A DNA stretch of 64,000 bases from Comamonadaceae bacterium (GCA_029255645.1 JANLJE010000024.1:1-64000); one strand, 5' to 3'; counted from the first letter of the stretch, positions 1 through 9,888 are shown. Notes: generated from the letters alone by a model not told the origin. Translations and numbers: made by a program.

Positions 1-74
1 TCAGGTTGGTGGGGTAAAGGTGCCCCATCAACCATTAAATCCGTATACCCAAAATAAACAGGAGTACACAAGCA

Positions 75-740
75 ATGCACAAAATCAAGATCGCCATCAC
101 CGCCCTGACAGCAGGCGCCTTCGGGCTCAGCGGCTGTAGCAACATGACCGAAACCCAGCGTGACACCAGCACCGGCGCGGCCGTGGGAGCCGTGGCAGGA
201 GCGCTGCTGGGCACAGCCACCGCCGGCAAGAACAAGGGCAAGAGCGCCGCCACCGGCGCCGCCCTCGGGGCTGCGATCGGGGCCGGCAGCGGTTACCTGT
301 GGTCGCGCCACATGCAGGAACAAAAAACGGCCATGGAACAGGCCACTCAGGGCACAGGCGTGAGCGTCAGCCAGACGGCCGACAATCAGCTCAAGCTCGA
401 CATCCCCAGCGACATCTCGTTCGACTCGGGGCGTTATGACATCAAACCCAATCTGCGCCCGATCCTCGACCGCTTTGCCAGCACCTTGAATCAGAATCCG
501 GTCACCATGGTGACCATCATCGGCCATACGGACAGCTCCGGCTCCGATGCCGTCAACAATCCTCTCTCGGTGAATCGTGCCAGCGCTACCCGGGATTATC
601 TGGTGGCCCGCGGTGTGGCCATGCACCGGATCAGCATCGATGGACGCGGCTCCCGCGAGCCGGTTGCGGACAACAACACGCCTGCCGGCCGGGCGAAGAA
701 CCGGCGCGTCGAAATCTTCGTCGCAGAACCGCAAATCTGA
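75..740 (+). CDS. OmpA-family lipoprotein with glycine-zipper region
   Basis: Lipobox-like LSGCSN at N-terminus, Gly/Ala-rich zipper repeats, C-terminal OmpA peptidoglycan-binding motif (IIGHTDSSGSDAVNNPLSVNRA...GRGSREPVADNNTPAGRAKNRRVEIFV). Confidence 0.9.
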   Translation: MHKIKIAITALTAGAFGLSGCSNMTETQRDTSTGAAVGAVAGALLGTATAGKNKGKSAATGAALGAAIGAGSGYLWSRHMQEQKTAMEQATQGTGVSVSQTADNQLKLDIPSDISFDSGRYDIKPNLRPILDRFASTLNQNPVTMVTIIGHTDSSGSDAVNNPLSVNRASATRDYLVARGVAMHRISIDGRGSREPVADNNTPAGRAKNRRVEIFVAEPQI

Positions 741-865
741 ACGATTCAAGCTTTGGCGGCAGGCCGCCACCAGCCATGCAGCTGGCCGTGGCCTGCCGCC
801 GGGGCTGCCGGGGCCGGGGCCGGGGCTGGTAAACTCGCCACCCGGCCCGCCCTTGCTCCCCTGCC

Positions 866-2791
866 ATGTCCACCGCCCCCGTAAATTGCCCGCCCCGCGT
901 CCTGGCGCTGATCCCGCCCATGACGCAGCTCAACACCCCCTACCCCTCCACCGCCTATTTGACCGGCTTTCTGCGCTCCCAAGGGGTGGTGGCGATGCAG
1001 GCGGACATCGCCCTGGAACTGGTGCTGGAACTCTTTTCCCCCGCCGGCCTGGACGCCCTCCGAAGCGGCATCGAAGCCCTGCCAAAGAAAAAACGCTCGC
1101 CCCTGGCGGCCGGCTTCCTCGAACACTTTTCCCTCTACCGAAGCCGCATCGGCCCAACGCTTGCCTTTCTCCAGGGACGCGACCCGTCGCTGGCGCTGCG
1201 CATCGCCAGCCAGACCTTCCTCCCCGAAGGGCCTCGCTTCGATAGCCTCGATGCCTATGTCGCCGAGGCCGGTGAAGATCCCCTGGCCTGGGCCTTCGGC
1301 GCCCTGGGCATCCAGGACCGGGCCCGGCACCTCGCCACCCTGTTCCTCGATGACCTCGCCGATCTGTTGCGGGAAGTGGCCGACCCCCGCTTCGAATTCG
1401 TCCGCTACGCCGAGTCCCTGGCCCAGAGCCAGCCCAGCTTCGACCCCCTGGCCCAGGCCCTGGCCGCGCCCCCCACCCTGGTCGACACTACGCTCGAACG
1501 CCTCAGCCTCGCCGCCATCGAACGCCACGCCCCCACCCTGGTGCTCCTTTCCACTCCCTTCCCCGGCACGGTCTATGGCGCCTTCCGCATGGCCCAGGCA
1601 ATCCGGGCCCGGCACCCGGAACTGACCCTGGTGCTGGGCGGCGGCTATGTCAACACCGAGTTGCGCGAACTGGCCGAGGCGCGGGTCTTCGACTTCTTCG
1701 ACTACGTCTGCCTGGACGACGGGGAACGGCCCCTCCTTGCCCTGCTCGAACACCTGCAAGGGCTGCGGCCCCGGGAAAGACTGGTGCGCACCTTCACCCG
1801 GATCGCGGGCCAGGTGCGCTACTTCGCTGGCGACGAGCCGGACATCCCCTTTGCCGAAGTCGGCACCCCGACCTGGGACGGCTTGCCCCTGGACCGTTAC
1901 CTCTCGGTGCTCGACATGCTCAATCCCATGCACCGGCTCTGGTCGGACGGGCGCTGGAACAAGCTCACCGTAGCCCACGGCTGCTACTGGAAGAAATGCA
2001 GCTTTTGCGACGTGAGCCTCGACTACATCGGCCGCTACGACACGGCCAGCGCCGCCCTTCTGGTCGAGCGCATGGAGGCCATCATCGCCGAGACCCATCA
2101 GACCGGCTTTCACTTCGTCGACGAGGCGGCGCCCCCCAAGGCCTTGAGGGCCCTGGCCGAGGAAATCCTGCGGCGCAAGTTGGTCGTCTCCTGGTGGGGC
2201 AACATCCGCTTTGAAAAATCCTTTACCCCGGAACTCTGCGAACTTCTGGCGGAAAGCGGCTGCATCGCCATCTCCGGCGGCCTCGAAGTGGCCTCGGACC
2301 GGCTCTTGCGGCGGATGCAAAAAGGCGTATCGGTAGAACAAGTGGCCCGCGTCACCCACGCCTTCTCCGAAGCGGGCATCCTGGTCCATGCCTACCTGAT
2401 GTATGGCTTTCCCACCCAGACCGTGCAGGACACGGTCGATGCCCTCGAATATGTGCGCCAACTGTTCCAGGAAGGCTGCATCCAGTCCGGCTTCTTCCAC
2501 CGCTTCACTTGCACCGTGCATTCCCCCGTCGGCATGGATCCAGCCGCCTACGGCATCACCCTGAAGCCCCTGCCGCCGGGAAAATTCGCCAGAAACGACG
2601 TCCCGTTCAGCGACCCCACCGGGGTGGATCACGGCCTCCTGGGCCAGGGCCTCAACAAGGCCCTCTACAACTACATGCACGGCATCGGCCTGGACGAGGA
2701 CGTGCGCGCCTGGTTCGACACCCGGGTCCCCAAACCCACGGTCGGCAAACACCGGATCGCCCGAGCCTTGCAGACTTCCTGTCAGGCATGA
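866..2791 (+). CDS. B12-binding-domain radical SAM protein
   Basis: N-terminal B12-binding-like region (LVLGGGYVNTELRELAE), Cys cluster HGCYWKKCSFCD, then radical SAM-like barrel (HFVDEAAPP...GLEVASDRLLRRMQKG). Confidence 0.8.
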   Translation: MSTAPVNCPPRVLALIPPMTQLNTPYPSTAYLTGFLRSQGVVAMQADIALELVLELFSPAGLDALRSGIEALPKKKRSPLAAGFLEHFSLYRSRIGPTLAFLQGRDPSLALRIASQTFLPEGPRFDSLDAYVAEAGEDPLAWAFGALGIQDRARHLATLFLDDLADLLREVADPRFEFVRYAESLAQSQPSFDPLAQALAAPPTLVDTTLERLSLAAIERHAPTLVLLSTPFPGTVYGAFRMAQAIRARHPELTLVLGGGYVNTELRELAEARVFDFFDYVCLDDGERPLLALLEHLQGLRPRERLVRTFTRIAGQVRYFAGDEPDIPFAEVGTPTWDGLPLDRYLSVLDMLNPMHRLWSDGRWNKLTVAHGCYWKKCSFCDVSLDYIGRYDTASAALLVERMEAIIAETHQTGFHFVDEAAPPKALRALAEEILRRKLVVSWWGNIRFEKSFTPELCELLAESGCIAISGGLEVASDRLLRRMQKGVSVEQVARVTHAFSEAGILVHAYLMYGFPTQTVQDTVDALEYVRQLFQEGCIQSGFFHRFTCTVHSPVGMDPAAYGITLKPLPPGKFARNDVPFSDPTGVDHGLLGQGLNKALYNYMHGIGLDEDVRAWFDTRVPKPTVGKHRIARALQTSCQA

Positions 2792-2870
2792 TTCCGGTCA
2801 GGCCCATTGCCAGGCAACCGCGGCAGGTGGCCATGGTGGAGTCCACCGAGTCATCCTGCCGCCTGGAGGG

Positions 2871-2908
2871 CGTTCAAGGACCACCGTTCAAGGACCACCG
2901 TTCAAGGC
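2871..2908. repeat. Short 14-bp tandem repeat (gttcaaggaccacc)
   Basis: Two full copies plus a partial copy, read directly. Confidence 0.8.
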
Positions 2909-3180
2909 CTGCATCAAGGCCACGCCAACTTCGCCTGGCGGCAGCACATGCTCCATCACCTCGCCCCGGCGGGCAGCATGGCGCTGCTGTTGGCCAATGG
3001 CTCGATGAGCAGCAACACCAACAATGAAGGCGAAATCCGCAAGAAACCGATCGAGGACGACTATGTGGAATGCATGGTCGCACTACGTGGGCGCGGAAGA
3101 ACTGGCCGACGACGGCGAAGCCTTTGCCGACAAGATGGCGCGGCTGACGGCGCAACTGGCGGAACAGTTTGCCGAGAGCA
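2900..3180 (+). pseudogene. hsdM (type I DNA methyltransferase) remnant with internal deletion
   Basis: HMLHHLAPAGSMALLLANGSMSSNTNNEGEIRK...IEDDYVECMVAL in one frame, then HsdM C-terminal-like YVGAEELADDGEAFADKMARLTAQLAEQFAES in another. Confidence 0.75.
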
Positions 3181-3310
3181 TTTCTCAGCGCCAGTTTTAT
3201 CTTCGTTGCAATACGGACCGCATTCTCCCGGAATTCACCACCTACTACTTCAAGACTCCAGAGGGCCAGCACAGGCTACTTGCCAATGCCAACCAGGTTG
3301 GCGTGCCATC
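3180..3310 (+). pseudogene. hsdS (specificity subunit) fragment
   Basis: LRCNTDRILPEFTTYYFKTPEGQHRLLANANQVGVPS resembles an HsdS target-recognition segment. Confidence 0.5.
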
Positions 3311-3384
3311 GCACGACCGTCCTCCTACCTCAAGACAATTGAGGTCCCCGCGCCCTCCATCGAGGAACAAAGTCGCAGCGCGGC

Positions 3385-3600
3385 ATGCCGTTTCACCAGC
3401 GGGCCAGGCGCACGCTCAAGGAACATCGGGTGCAGGGCTACACCCTCAACCAGCGCCGCTTGCAGGAGCCCGGCATCGAGTTTGAGCAGGCGCTGGCGCT
3501 GCTGGTGGCGGAAAGCCAGCCGGATCACAAGGAACTGACGGTGCGCTTGATCGAGCAGTTCATATTGCCGCGGGACACCGCACAGAAGGAGCCCGAATGA
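3385..3600 (+). pseudogene. RhuM-family protein C-terminal fragment
   Basis: PFHQRARRTLKEHRVQGYTLNQRRLQ...GIEFEQALALL resembles RhuM/virulence-type proteins often found in hsd loci. Confidence 0.5.
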
Positions 3601-4085
3601 CTCAAATTCAAAAAATCACCGTCAAAGGCTACAAATCCATCGAGGCGCTTGAAAATTTCGAGTTGCGGTCTTTGAACGTGCTGATCGGCGCCAATGGTGC
3701 AGGCAAGAGCAATTTCATCGGCCTGTTCAACTTTCTGCACGCGATGTACGAGCAGCAATTGCAGATTTACGTGCAAAAGCAAGGCGGCATCGATGCCTTT
3801 TTGCATTTTGGCCGCAAAGTCACGCCCAGAATGGAAATGGCTTTTTGGTTTCCTGAACGGGTGGAGCGAGGGCGCCTTACTTTGATGGCTGAAGAGTTGG
3901 CTGCATCCATCGCCAGGAACAAGGTAGTGGATTGGAAAACGCGTGAAGCGGTGCAGGCACGGTTGCGCAACATTGTGCGGGTGGTCTTGCGTAAATACGG
4001 TTATCCCCAGGCAATTCGGGAACAGATAGCAGAGCAAGTGTTGAACTTGGCCAAGCTGACTGACGAGGAAGGTGTCTACGCTTGA
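3597..4085 (+). pseudogene. Chimeric ORF: AAA ATPase N-terminus joined to HsdR C-terminus
   Basis: N-terminus LRSLNVLIGANGAGKSNFIGLFNFL (Walker A); C-terminus LTLMAEELAASIARNKVVDWKTREAVQARLRNIVRVVLRKYGYPQ (HsdR C-terminal, DUF3387-like). Confidence 0.6.
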
Positions 4086-5044
4086 AACCCCTCGAGCCCT
4101 GGTGCTCTTTCGCCGACCAGTTGCAGCAACTGCGGGACCGTGGCCTGCAGGTGGACAACTCCATCGCGGCGCTCGATTACCTGGAGCGCCTGGGGTACTA
4201 CCGCCTGAGTGGCTACTGGTATCCCCTGCGCGCCATTGATCCGGTGGCGTCCATGGCACAGGGCAAGGCGGTGCGGCTGGACAGCTTTGCGCCGGGCTGC
4301 CGTTTTGAGGACGTGGTGCGCCTGTATGTGTTCGACAAGAAGCTGCGGCTGCTGGCCCTGGATGCGCTGGAGCGCATCGAAATGGCGGTGCGCGTGGATG
4401 TGGCGCATTTGCTGGGCCAACGCGACCCGCGCGCCCATGAGAACCCTGCGTGCCTGCACGGCAACTTCACCAAAAAGATGATCACCAAGGGGCCGGACGC
4501 GGGCAAGACGCAGCACCAAGTCTGGCTGGCCAAGTACCGTTCCCTGCTCCACCGGGCGCGCAAGGAGCCCTTTGTGGTACACCATCAGCAGCAATACGGG
4601 GCCTTGCCGATCTGGGCCGCCATTGAAGTGTGGGACTTCGGCCTGCTGTCCAGGTTGTTCGCCGGTAAGCAGTACGCTGATCAGGAGACGATTGCCGCCC
4701 TGTACGGCGCAGCATCGAGCCAGGCATTCGCGCAATGGCTGCGCAGTTTGAACTTCATCCGCAATGTGTCGGCGCACCACAGCCGACTGTGGAATATCAA
4801 CGTGCTGGAGCTGTCCTCTGTTCCTGCAGGTTGGCCCGCCGCCCTGAACAGGGCGAAGCCGTTTTTCTACTTCTGCCTGATGCAGCAGTTGCTGCGCGTG
4901 ATCTGCCCGAATTCGAGCTGGGGGCTACGCTTCAAGAAGCTACTGGCAGATGAATTCCCGGTGGTGGACAACCAGATCATTTCACTGTTGGAACTGAGGG
5001 CGTTTCCGGGTTGGGAGGGGTGGGCGCTATGGCCGCAGCCGTGA
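4082..5044 (+). CDS. Abi_2 (AbiD/AbiF) family abortive-infection protein
   Basis: SFADQLQQLRDRGLQVDNSIAALDYLERLGYYRLSGYWYPLR and LNFIRNVSAHHSRLWN; TTG start overlaps the upstream stop. Confidence 0.8.
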   Translation: MKPLEPWCSFADQLQQLRDRGLQVDNSIAALDYLERLGYYRLSGYWYPLRAIDPVASMAQGKAVRLDSFAPGCRFEDVVRLYVFDKKLRLLALDALERIEMAVRVDVAHLLGQRDPRAHENPACLHGNFTKKMITKGPDAGKTQHQVWLAKYRSLLHRARKEPFVVHHQQQYGALPIWAAIEVWDFGLLSRLFAGKQYADQETIAALYGAASSQAFAQWLRSLNFIRNVSAHHSRLWNINVLELSSVPAGWPAALNRAKPFFYFCLMQQLLRVICPNSSWGLRFKKLLADEFPVVDNQIISLLELRAFPGWEGWALWPQP

Positions 5045-5079
5045 TGGGCCAGATGGGCCAGGTGGGCCAGGTGGGCCAC
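5044..5079. repeat. 9-bp tandem repeat (rtgggccag)
   Basis: atgggccag-atgggccag-gtgggccag-gtgggccac, read directly. Confidence 0.8.
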
Positions 5080-5208
5080 AAATGAAAACCGACGCGTACA
5101 CAGAGAGTGCAGAGGCGTCGGTCGTATTACTGGCGATGATAGGGCCGACGCCGGCCATGGTCAAGCCAAGGCGGCTGCCACGAGGGCGGAAGTAGAAGGA
5201 GAATCGCC

Positions 5209-5415
5209 ATGATGAACGAACAACAACTCGAAGACCTGTGCAGCAGACTACATCGGCATCGCCAACGAACTGAAGGCCGCGCTCAAGACCTACACCGAAG
5301 CCAAGGCAAGGGCGACCCACGCACAACGCTACCGAAGCGCGGGCCGTGTTGCTCGAAAAGATGGACATCGTGCGCGGCATGATGCACGGCTGCGACTACA
5401 GCGGCCTTGAAACCG
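5209..5415 (+). pseudogene. hsdR fragment with several frameshifts
   Basis: MMNEQQLEDLC / DYIGIANELKAALKTYTEAKA / LLEKMDIVRGMMHGCDYSGLETE lie in different frames of one ~200-bp stretch and resemble the type I R subunit. Confidence 0.6.
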
Positions 5416-5557
5416 AGGCGGTGGGGTGGCGGCGGGGTGGCGGTGGGGTGGCGGTGGGGCTTTCTGCCGCTTTTCGCTTTTTCGTCATTGGCGGGTGGCT
5501 TTCGCCGCCAGGCGCATCCGGAATGAGCGTTAGGAACTTTGGCAAAGCGTTACTATA

Positions 5558-5574
5558 ATGAGAACACTTCTCAT
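5558..5574. promoter_or_regulatory. 17-bp inverted repeat upstream of feoB (candidate Fur-type operator), overlapping a TATAAT
   Basis: ATGAGAA-CAC-TTCTCAT perfect 7-3-7 inverted repeat; TATAAT at 5554-5559. Confidence 0.5.
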
Positions 5575-5601
5575 GTAAACCGTTTACCGGACGCTTTGCC
5601 C

Positions 5602-7656
5602 ATGTCGCCACAAACCCTCGCCGTTCCCCTGCAAGGCCCGATGTTGCGCGGTCCGCGCCGCCCGCGTGTGGCCCTGGTCGGCCATGCCGGCGCCGGCAAG
5701 AGCGCCATTTTCGACGCCGTTTCCAGCACCGTGGTGGGCCACGAACACCTGGCCGGGGAAGGGCCGGCCTATCAGGAGTGCCTGGTGGAAGTGGGCCTCG
5801 ACCAGATCTCCCTGGTGGACCTGCCGCCCATCGGCAGCTTTCACGATCTCGATGATGCCCAGCGCGTCGTCCTCAAGTACCTGCTCTGGGGCGACTGCTG
5901 GCCTGCCATCGCGCGCCATGAATCGGCCCAGCCCGGCAGCGCCTTCCGCGCCCCCGAGGTGCTGATCCACGTCGTCGACGCCACCCGCCTCGAACGCGAC
6001 CTGGAACTCTCCCTCGAACTTTCCCTGCTCGGCCGCCCCCTGGTGGTGGCCCTGAACCGCATGGACGAGGCCCGCGCCAAGGGCATCCACATCAACGTAC
6101 AGGCGCTGGCCGGACGCCTCGGCAGCCCGGTGGTGCCCACCATCGCCCTGATGGGCATGGGCCTCACCCCCCTCTTTGCCGAAGTCGTGCGCATGGCGCG
6201 GGAGAAGGTCTGCCCGCTGCCGCAGCCGCCGAGTCACCATATCGCCGAGAGCCTGGCGCCGCTCAATGTCGTGCTCGGCGAGCCTGCCATCGATGAGGCG
6301 TTCCGGGTGCCGCGCCCGTTGCTGCTGATGCAGCTGGCGGAAAACGACCCTTATTTCCGCGATGAACTGGCGACCCATTTTCCGGCCCTGATGCCGGCGG
6401 TGGACGCCGCCCGGCGTCAGGCCGAAGCTTCGTTGCCGCGCGCCCTGGCAGAAGAGGTTCACGCCGACCGCCACCACCGCGCCGCGCAACTGGTGGAGAG
6501 CGTTACCCGCTCCGTCCGTCATCCGGGCGGCCCGGGCGGCGAGTCCTGGCGGCGCTGGCTCGACGAGGTGTTTTTGCATCCGCGCTGGGGCCTGCTCGGC
6601 AGCCTCGCCGTGTTCGCCCTGGTGCTGTTCATGGTGTTCGAGGTCAGCGCCGTTCTCGACAGCCTGACCTCGGCGCGCCTCGCCACCTGGGTCGGCGAGT
6701 GGCAGCCGGACAGCACCACCGGCATCATTGGCCGCGCCGTGGCCGATGGCCTGGTCGGCCTGATCGGCATCGTCGTGCCCTACATGCTGCCCCTGGTGAT
6801 CCTGCTGGTGGCCCTGGAAGAATCGGGCATCATGCACCGGGTCGCCTTCGTGGCGGATCGCGGTTTCCACCATCTCGGCCTCCATGGCGGCGTCGCCGCG
6901 CCCTTCCTGATCGGCCTCGGCTGCAACGTGCCGGCGCTCTCGGCAGTGGCTGCCTCGACGCAGGGCCGCGACCGCGTCGCCGCCTCGATCCTGATCGCCT
7001 TCGTGCCCTGCTCGGCGCGCTCCGCCATCATCCTCGCCCTCGGCGGCAAGTACCTGGGCGGCCTCGGCGTGTTTGCCATTTTCATCCTCACCCTGCTGGT
7101 GATCGCCGTCGCCGGCCACCTGCTCTCGCGCCGTTACACCCGGAGCGGGCCGGGCCTGATCCAGGAAATCCCCGACTACACCCTGCCCCGATGGCGGCCG
7201 GTGCTGACCAAGACCTGGAAGCAGACCCGCGACATTCTCACCATCGTCACCCCCTTGCTGATAGCGGGCAGCGTGGTGATGGCCCTGCTCGTCCACTACG
7301 GCGCCGACACCCTCATCAACTGGACGCTGACGCCGGTGACCGTCTGGTGGCTGGGCCTGCCGGTCGCGCTCGGCGTGCCGATCCTGTTCGGCGTGTTGCG
7401 CAAGGAACTGTCGCTGCTGATGGTGTTTCAGGCCCTCGGCACCCAGGAAATCGGCACCCTGCTGACGACGACGCAGATCGTCACCTTCCTCGTCTTCCTC
7501 ACCTTCTACGTGCCCTGCGTTTCCACCTTCGCCGTGATGCTGCGAACCCTCGGCCGCCGCGAGGCCTTCTTCGCCGTCGGCATTTCGGTAGCGGCGGCGC
7601 TGACGGTCAGCGCTCTGGTGCGGCTGCCGCTGGAGTTGTTTGACCGGCTGGTTTAA
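5602..7656 (+). CDS. feoB: FeoB-type ferrous iron transporter
   Basis: N-terminal G domain (GHAGAGKS, DLPP, NRMD) and C-terminal Gate regions (GLGCNVPALSAVAASTQGRDRVAASILIAFVPCSAR). ATG at 5602 preferred because 5539 would place the operator inside the gene. Confidence 0.85.
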   Translation: MSPQTLAVPLQGPMLRGPRRPRVALVGHAGAGKSAIFDAVSSTVVGHEHLAGEGPAYQECLVEVGLDQISLVDLPPIGSFHDLDDAQRVVLKYLLWGDCWPAIARHESAQPGSAFRAPEVLIHVVDATRLERDLELSLELSLLGRPLVVALNRMDEARAKGIHINVQALAGRLGSPVVPTIALMGMGLTPLFAEVVRMAREKVCPLPQPPSHHIAESLAPLNVVLGEPAIDEAFRVPRPLLLMQLAENDPYFRDELATHFPALMPAVDAARRQAEASLPRALAEEVHADRHHRAAQLVESVTRSVRHPGGPGGESWRRWLDEVFLHPRWGLLGSLAVFALVLFMVFEVSAVLDSLTSARLATWVGEWQPDSTTGIIGRAVADGLVGLIGIVVPYMLPLVILLVALEESGIMHRVAFVADRGFHHLGLHGGVAAPFLIGLGCNVPALSAVAASTQGRDRVAASILIAFVPCSARSAIILALGGKYLGGLGVFAIFILTLLVIAVAGHLLSRRYTRSGPGLIQEIPDYTLPRWRPVLTKTWKQTRDILTIVTPLLIAGSVVMALLVHYGADTLINWTLTPVTVWWLGLPVALGVPILFGVLRKELSLLMVFQALGTQEIGTLLTTTQIVTFLVFLTFYVPCVSTFAVMLRTLGRREAFFAVGISVAAALTVSALVRLPLELFDRLV

Positions 7657-7937
7657 GCCGACAGGCTCAGCCGCAGTGGCCGGCGGCGGTATTGAACTTC
7701 AAGGGCATGGCGAATTTGCCACCGTTTGAAGCCAGCCGCGACCGACTGAAACCACCGGCAGATGATCCGCCGCCATGGTGGGTTTTTTTGGCCCAGGTGA
7801 AAGCCTCCCCCGCCGCCGCCGCCCCGCACCGACCCGGCGGGGTGGCCGGGATGGCCCGCCAAAGGGGCAATAGGGGGCCAATGAAAACCAGGCCGGGGAA
7901 AATCCCTCAAAAAACCGCTCTAACTCATCGATTCCAT

Positions 7938-8011
7938 TGGTGCCCCCGGTCGGAATCGAACCAACGCCTGATGATTACAAGTCAACTGCACGACCTTCAT
8001 GCTACGGGGGC
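7938..8011 (-). tRNA. tRNA-Thr (anticodon TGT), atypical
   Basis: GCCCCCG...CGGGGGC acceptor stem with encoded CCA, T arm GTTGG-TTCGATT-CCGAC, anticodon loop CTTGTAA; short D arm GCAT-GAAGGTC-GTGC. Confidence 0.75.
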
Positions 8012-8100
8012 GGGTGCTGCAGGGGCGGGATTATACCCTTGCCACGCCCCTGATTGATAGACATACTGCCTGGATAATCCGACCTGACACTGTCAAGCCC

Positions 8101-9888
8101 ATGGCCGCTCCCAGCAACCCTACTGATATTGCACGCGAAGCGTTCCGGCAGCTGGCTGTCCGACGCGTTCCGCCCACGCCTGAAAATTACCGGCTCCTCT
8201 ACGCAGAAGTTGCAGGCCGCCCCGCGGAGCTGGAAGACTTTCCTGAAAAACCCCTGAAACAACTCGTCAGCGAAATCATCCGCATCGCCCCGGAACAACA
8301 ACGCCTGGGACGGGAGCTCGATGAAGCCATCCAGCACAAGGATTGGGCCCGCTTGCGCCAGGCGATCACCGACCCTATCCGCCAGCTCTCGGAAATCCAG
8401 CAACTGGCTTGGTCGACCTTGATCGGCAATCTGTTACGGCAATGGGAGGCCAAGTCGGCCAACCTTACCACCGCCAAGAAACGCGAAGCCCTGGAGCATG
8501 TGCTCAACAGCTCCGGCAGCAATACCCGCACCCTGTTCGTCCGCCTGGAAAACCTGCTGCGCGCCTGGTCCCAAGGCAGCGCCGGGGAAGATATCGTGCT
8601 GACGGAAGAAGCCCTCCCGCCGCCGCCCCTTGCCGTTCCCGACACCCCCGTTCCCGACACCCCCGCGCCAGCCGGCAGCCACGCGGAGCTGCTCCAGGAA
8701 TGCCGGGAATTGTTTGCCTACACCCTGGAAAGCTGCATCGCCCCGATGCTGGCCGAGCAACCCAGGCTGCAACAAGACGCCACGGCACTGGCCCAGAAGA
8801 TACGCAAGGTCGTCACCCTCAAGCAGCTGCAAGAAATTCAAGGCCACCTCAAGCGCTTTGCTTTCCAGATCGAACTGCAGATAGAAGACCAGAACGAATT
8901 GCGCGGCAGCCTGATCAAGCTGTTGCGTCTGGTCGTGGAAAACATGAGCGAGCTGGTATTGGACGACAAATGGGTCCATGGCCAGATAGAAGTCGTCCGT
9001 CAGATCATCGACAGCCCCCTCTCCCAACGCGCCATTGACGATGCCGAGCAACGGCTCAAGGAAATCATCTTCAAGCAAGGCCAGCTCAAGTTGAGCCTGC
9101 AAGAAGCCAAGGATGCCCTGAAGCACATGCTCACCGGTTTTGTGGACCACCTCGCCGACTTTGCCGGTGCCACCTCCGAATATCACGACAAAATCGAAAA
9201 ATATGCAGTCAGGATCAGTTCTGCCGACAACATCGCCGACTTTGAAGCCGTGCTGGCGGAAGTCATGCGGGAAACCCGCAACATCCAGATCAACGCCCTG
9301 CGCTCCCGGGACGAATTGCAGCAAACCCAGCAGAAGGTCAAGGAGGCCGAAGCCCGGATCCGCACCCTGGAACGGGAACTCGAAGTCACCAGCCACCTGA
9401 TCCACCACGACCAGCTCACCGGCGTTCTCAACCGGCGCGGCCTGGAAGAGATCTGCGACAAGGAAATTGCCCGGGCCGCCCGGCACCAATCGCCCCTCTG
9501 TCTTGCCATGCTGGACATCGACAACTTCAAGAAACTCAATGACAGCCTCGGTCACGATGCCGGTGACCAGGCCCTGATCCACCTCTCCAGCGTCATCCGT
9601 TCCACGCTGCGCCCTCAGGACACCGCCGCCCGTTTCGGCGGCGAAGAATTCGTCATCATCTTCCCCGACACCAATCTGGAGCAGGCCACCATCGCCATGA
9701 CCCGGGTGCAGCGGGAACTGACGCGACGCTTCTTCATGCACGACAACCAGAAAATCCTGATCACCTTCAGTGCCGGCGTCACTCAGTTACACCCCGACGA
9801 TACACAAGGCAGCATGATAAAACGCGCCGACGAAGCCATGTACCAGGCCAAGCAATCAGGCAAAAACAAGGTGGTCGCAGAAAAATAG
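8101..9888 (+). CDS. GGDEF-domain diguanylate cyclase
   Basis: DQLTGVLNRRGLEE...ARFGGEEFVIIFPDT; GGEEF active site. Confidence 0.9.
   Translation: MAAPSNPTDIAREAFRQLAVRRVPPTPENYRLLYAEVAGRPAELEDFPEKPLKQLVSEIIRIAPEQQRLGRELDEAIQHKDWARLRQAITDPIRQLSEIQQLAWSTLIGNLLRQWEAKSANLTTAKKREALEHVLNSSGSNTRTLFVRLENLLRAWSQGSAGEDIVLTEEALPPPPLAVPDTPVPDTPAPAGSHAELLQECRELFAYTLESCIAPMLAEQPRLQQDATALAQKIRKVVTLKQLQEIQGHLKRFAFQIELQIEDQNELRGSLIKLLRLVVENMSELVLDDKWVHGQIEVVRQIIDSPLSQRAIDDAEQRLKEIIFKQGQLKLSLQEAKDALKHMLTGFVDHLADFAGATSEYHDKIEKYAVRISSADNIADFEAVLAEVMRETRNIQINALRSRDELQQTQQKVKEAEARIRTLERELEVTSHLIHHDQLTGVLNRRGLEEICDKEIARAARHQSPLCLAMLDIDNFKKLNDSLGHDAGDQALIHLSSVIRSTLRPQDTAARFGGEEFVIIFPDTNLEQATIAMTRVQRELTRRFFMHDNQKILITFSAGVTQLHPDDTQGSMIKRADEAMYQAKQSGKNKVVAEK

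Noticed and set aside
746-2752. 668-aa antisense ORF opposite the radical SAM gene
   Set aside because: Gly/Ala/Val/Gln/His-rich translation typical of the reverse of GC-rich coding DNA; sense strand has clear domains.
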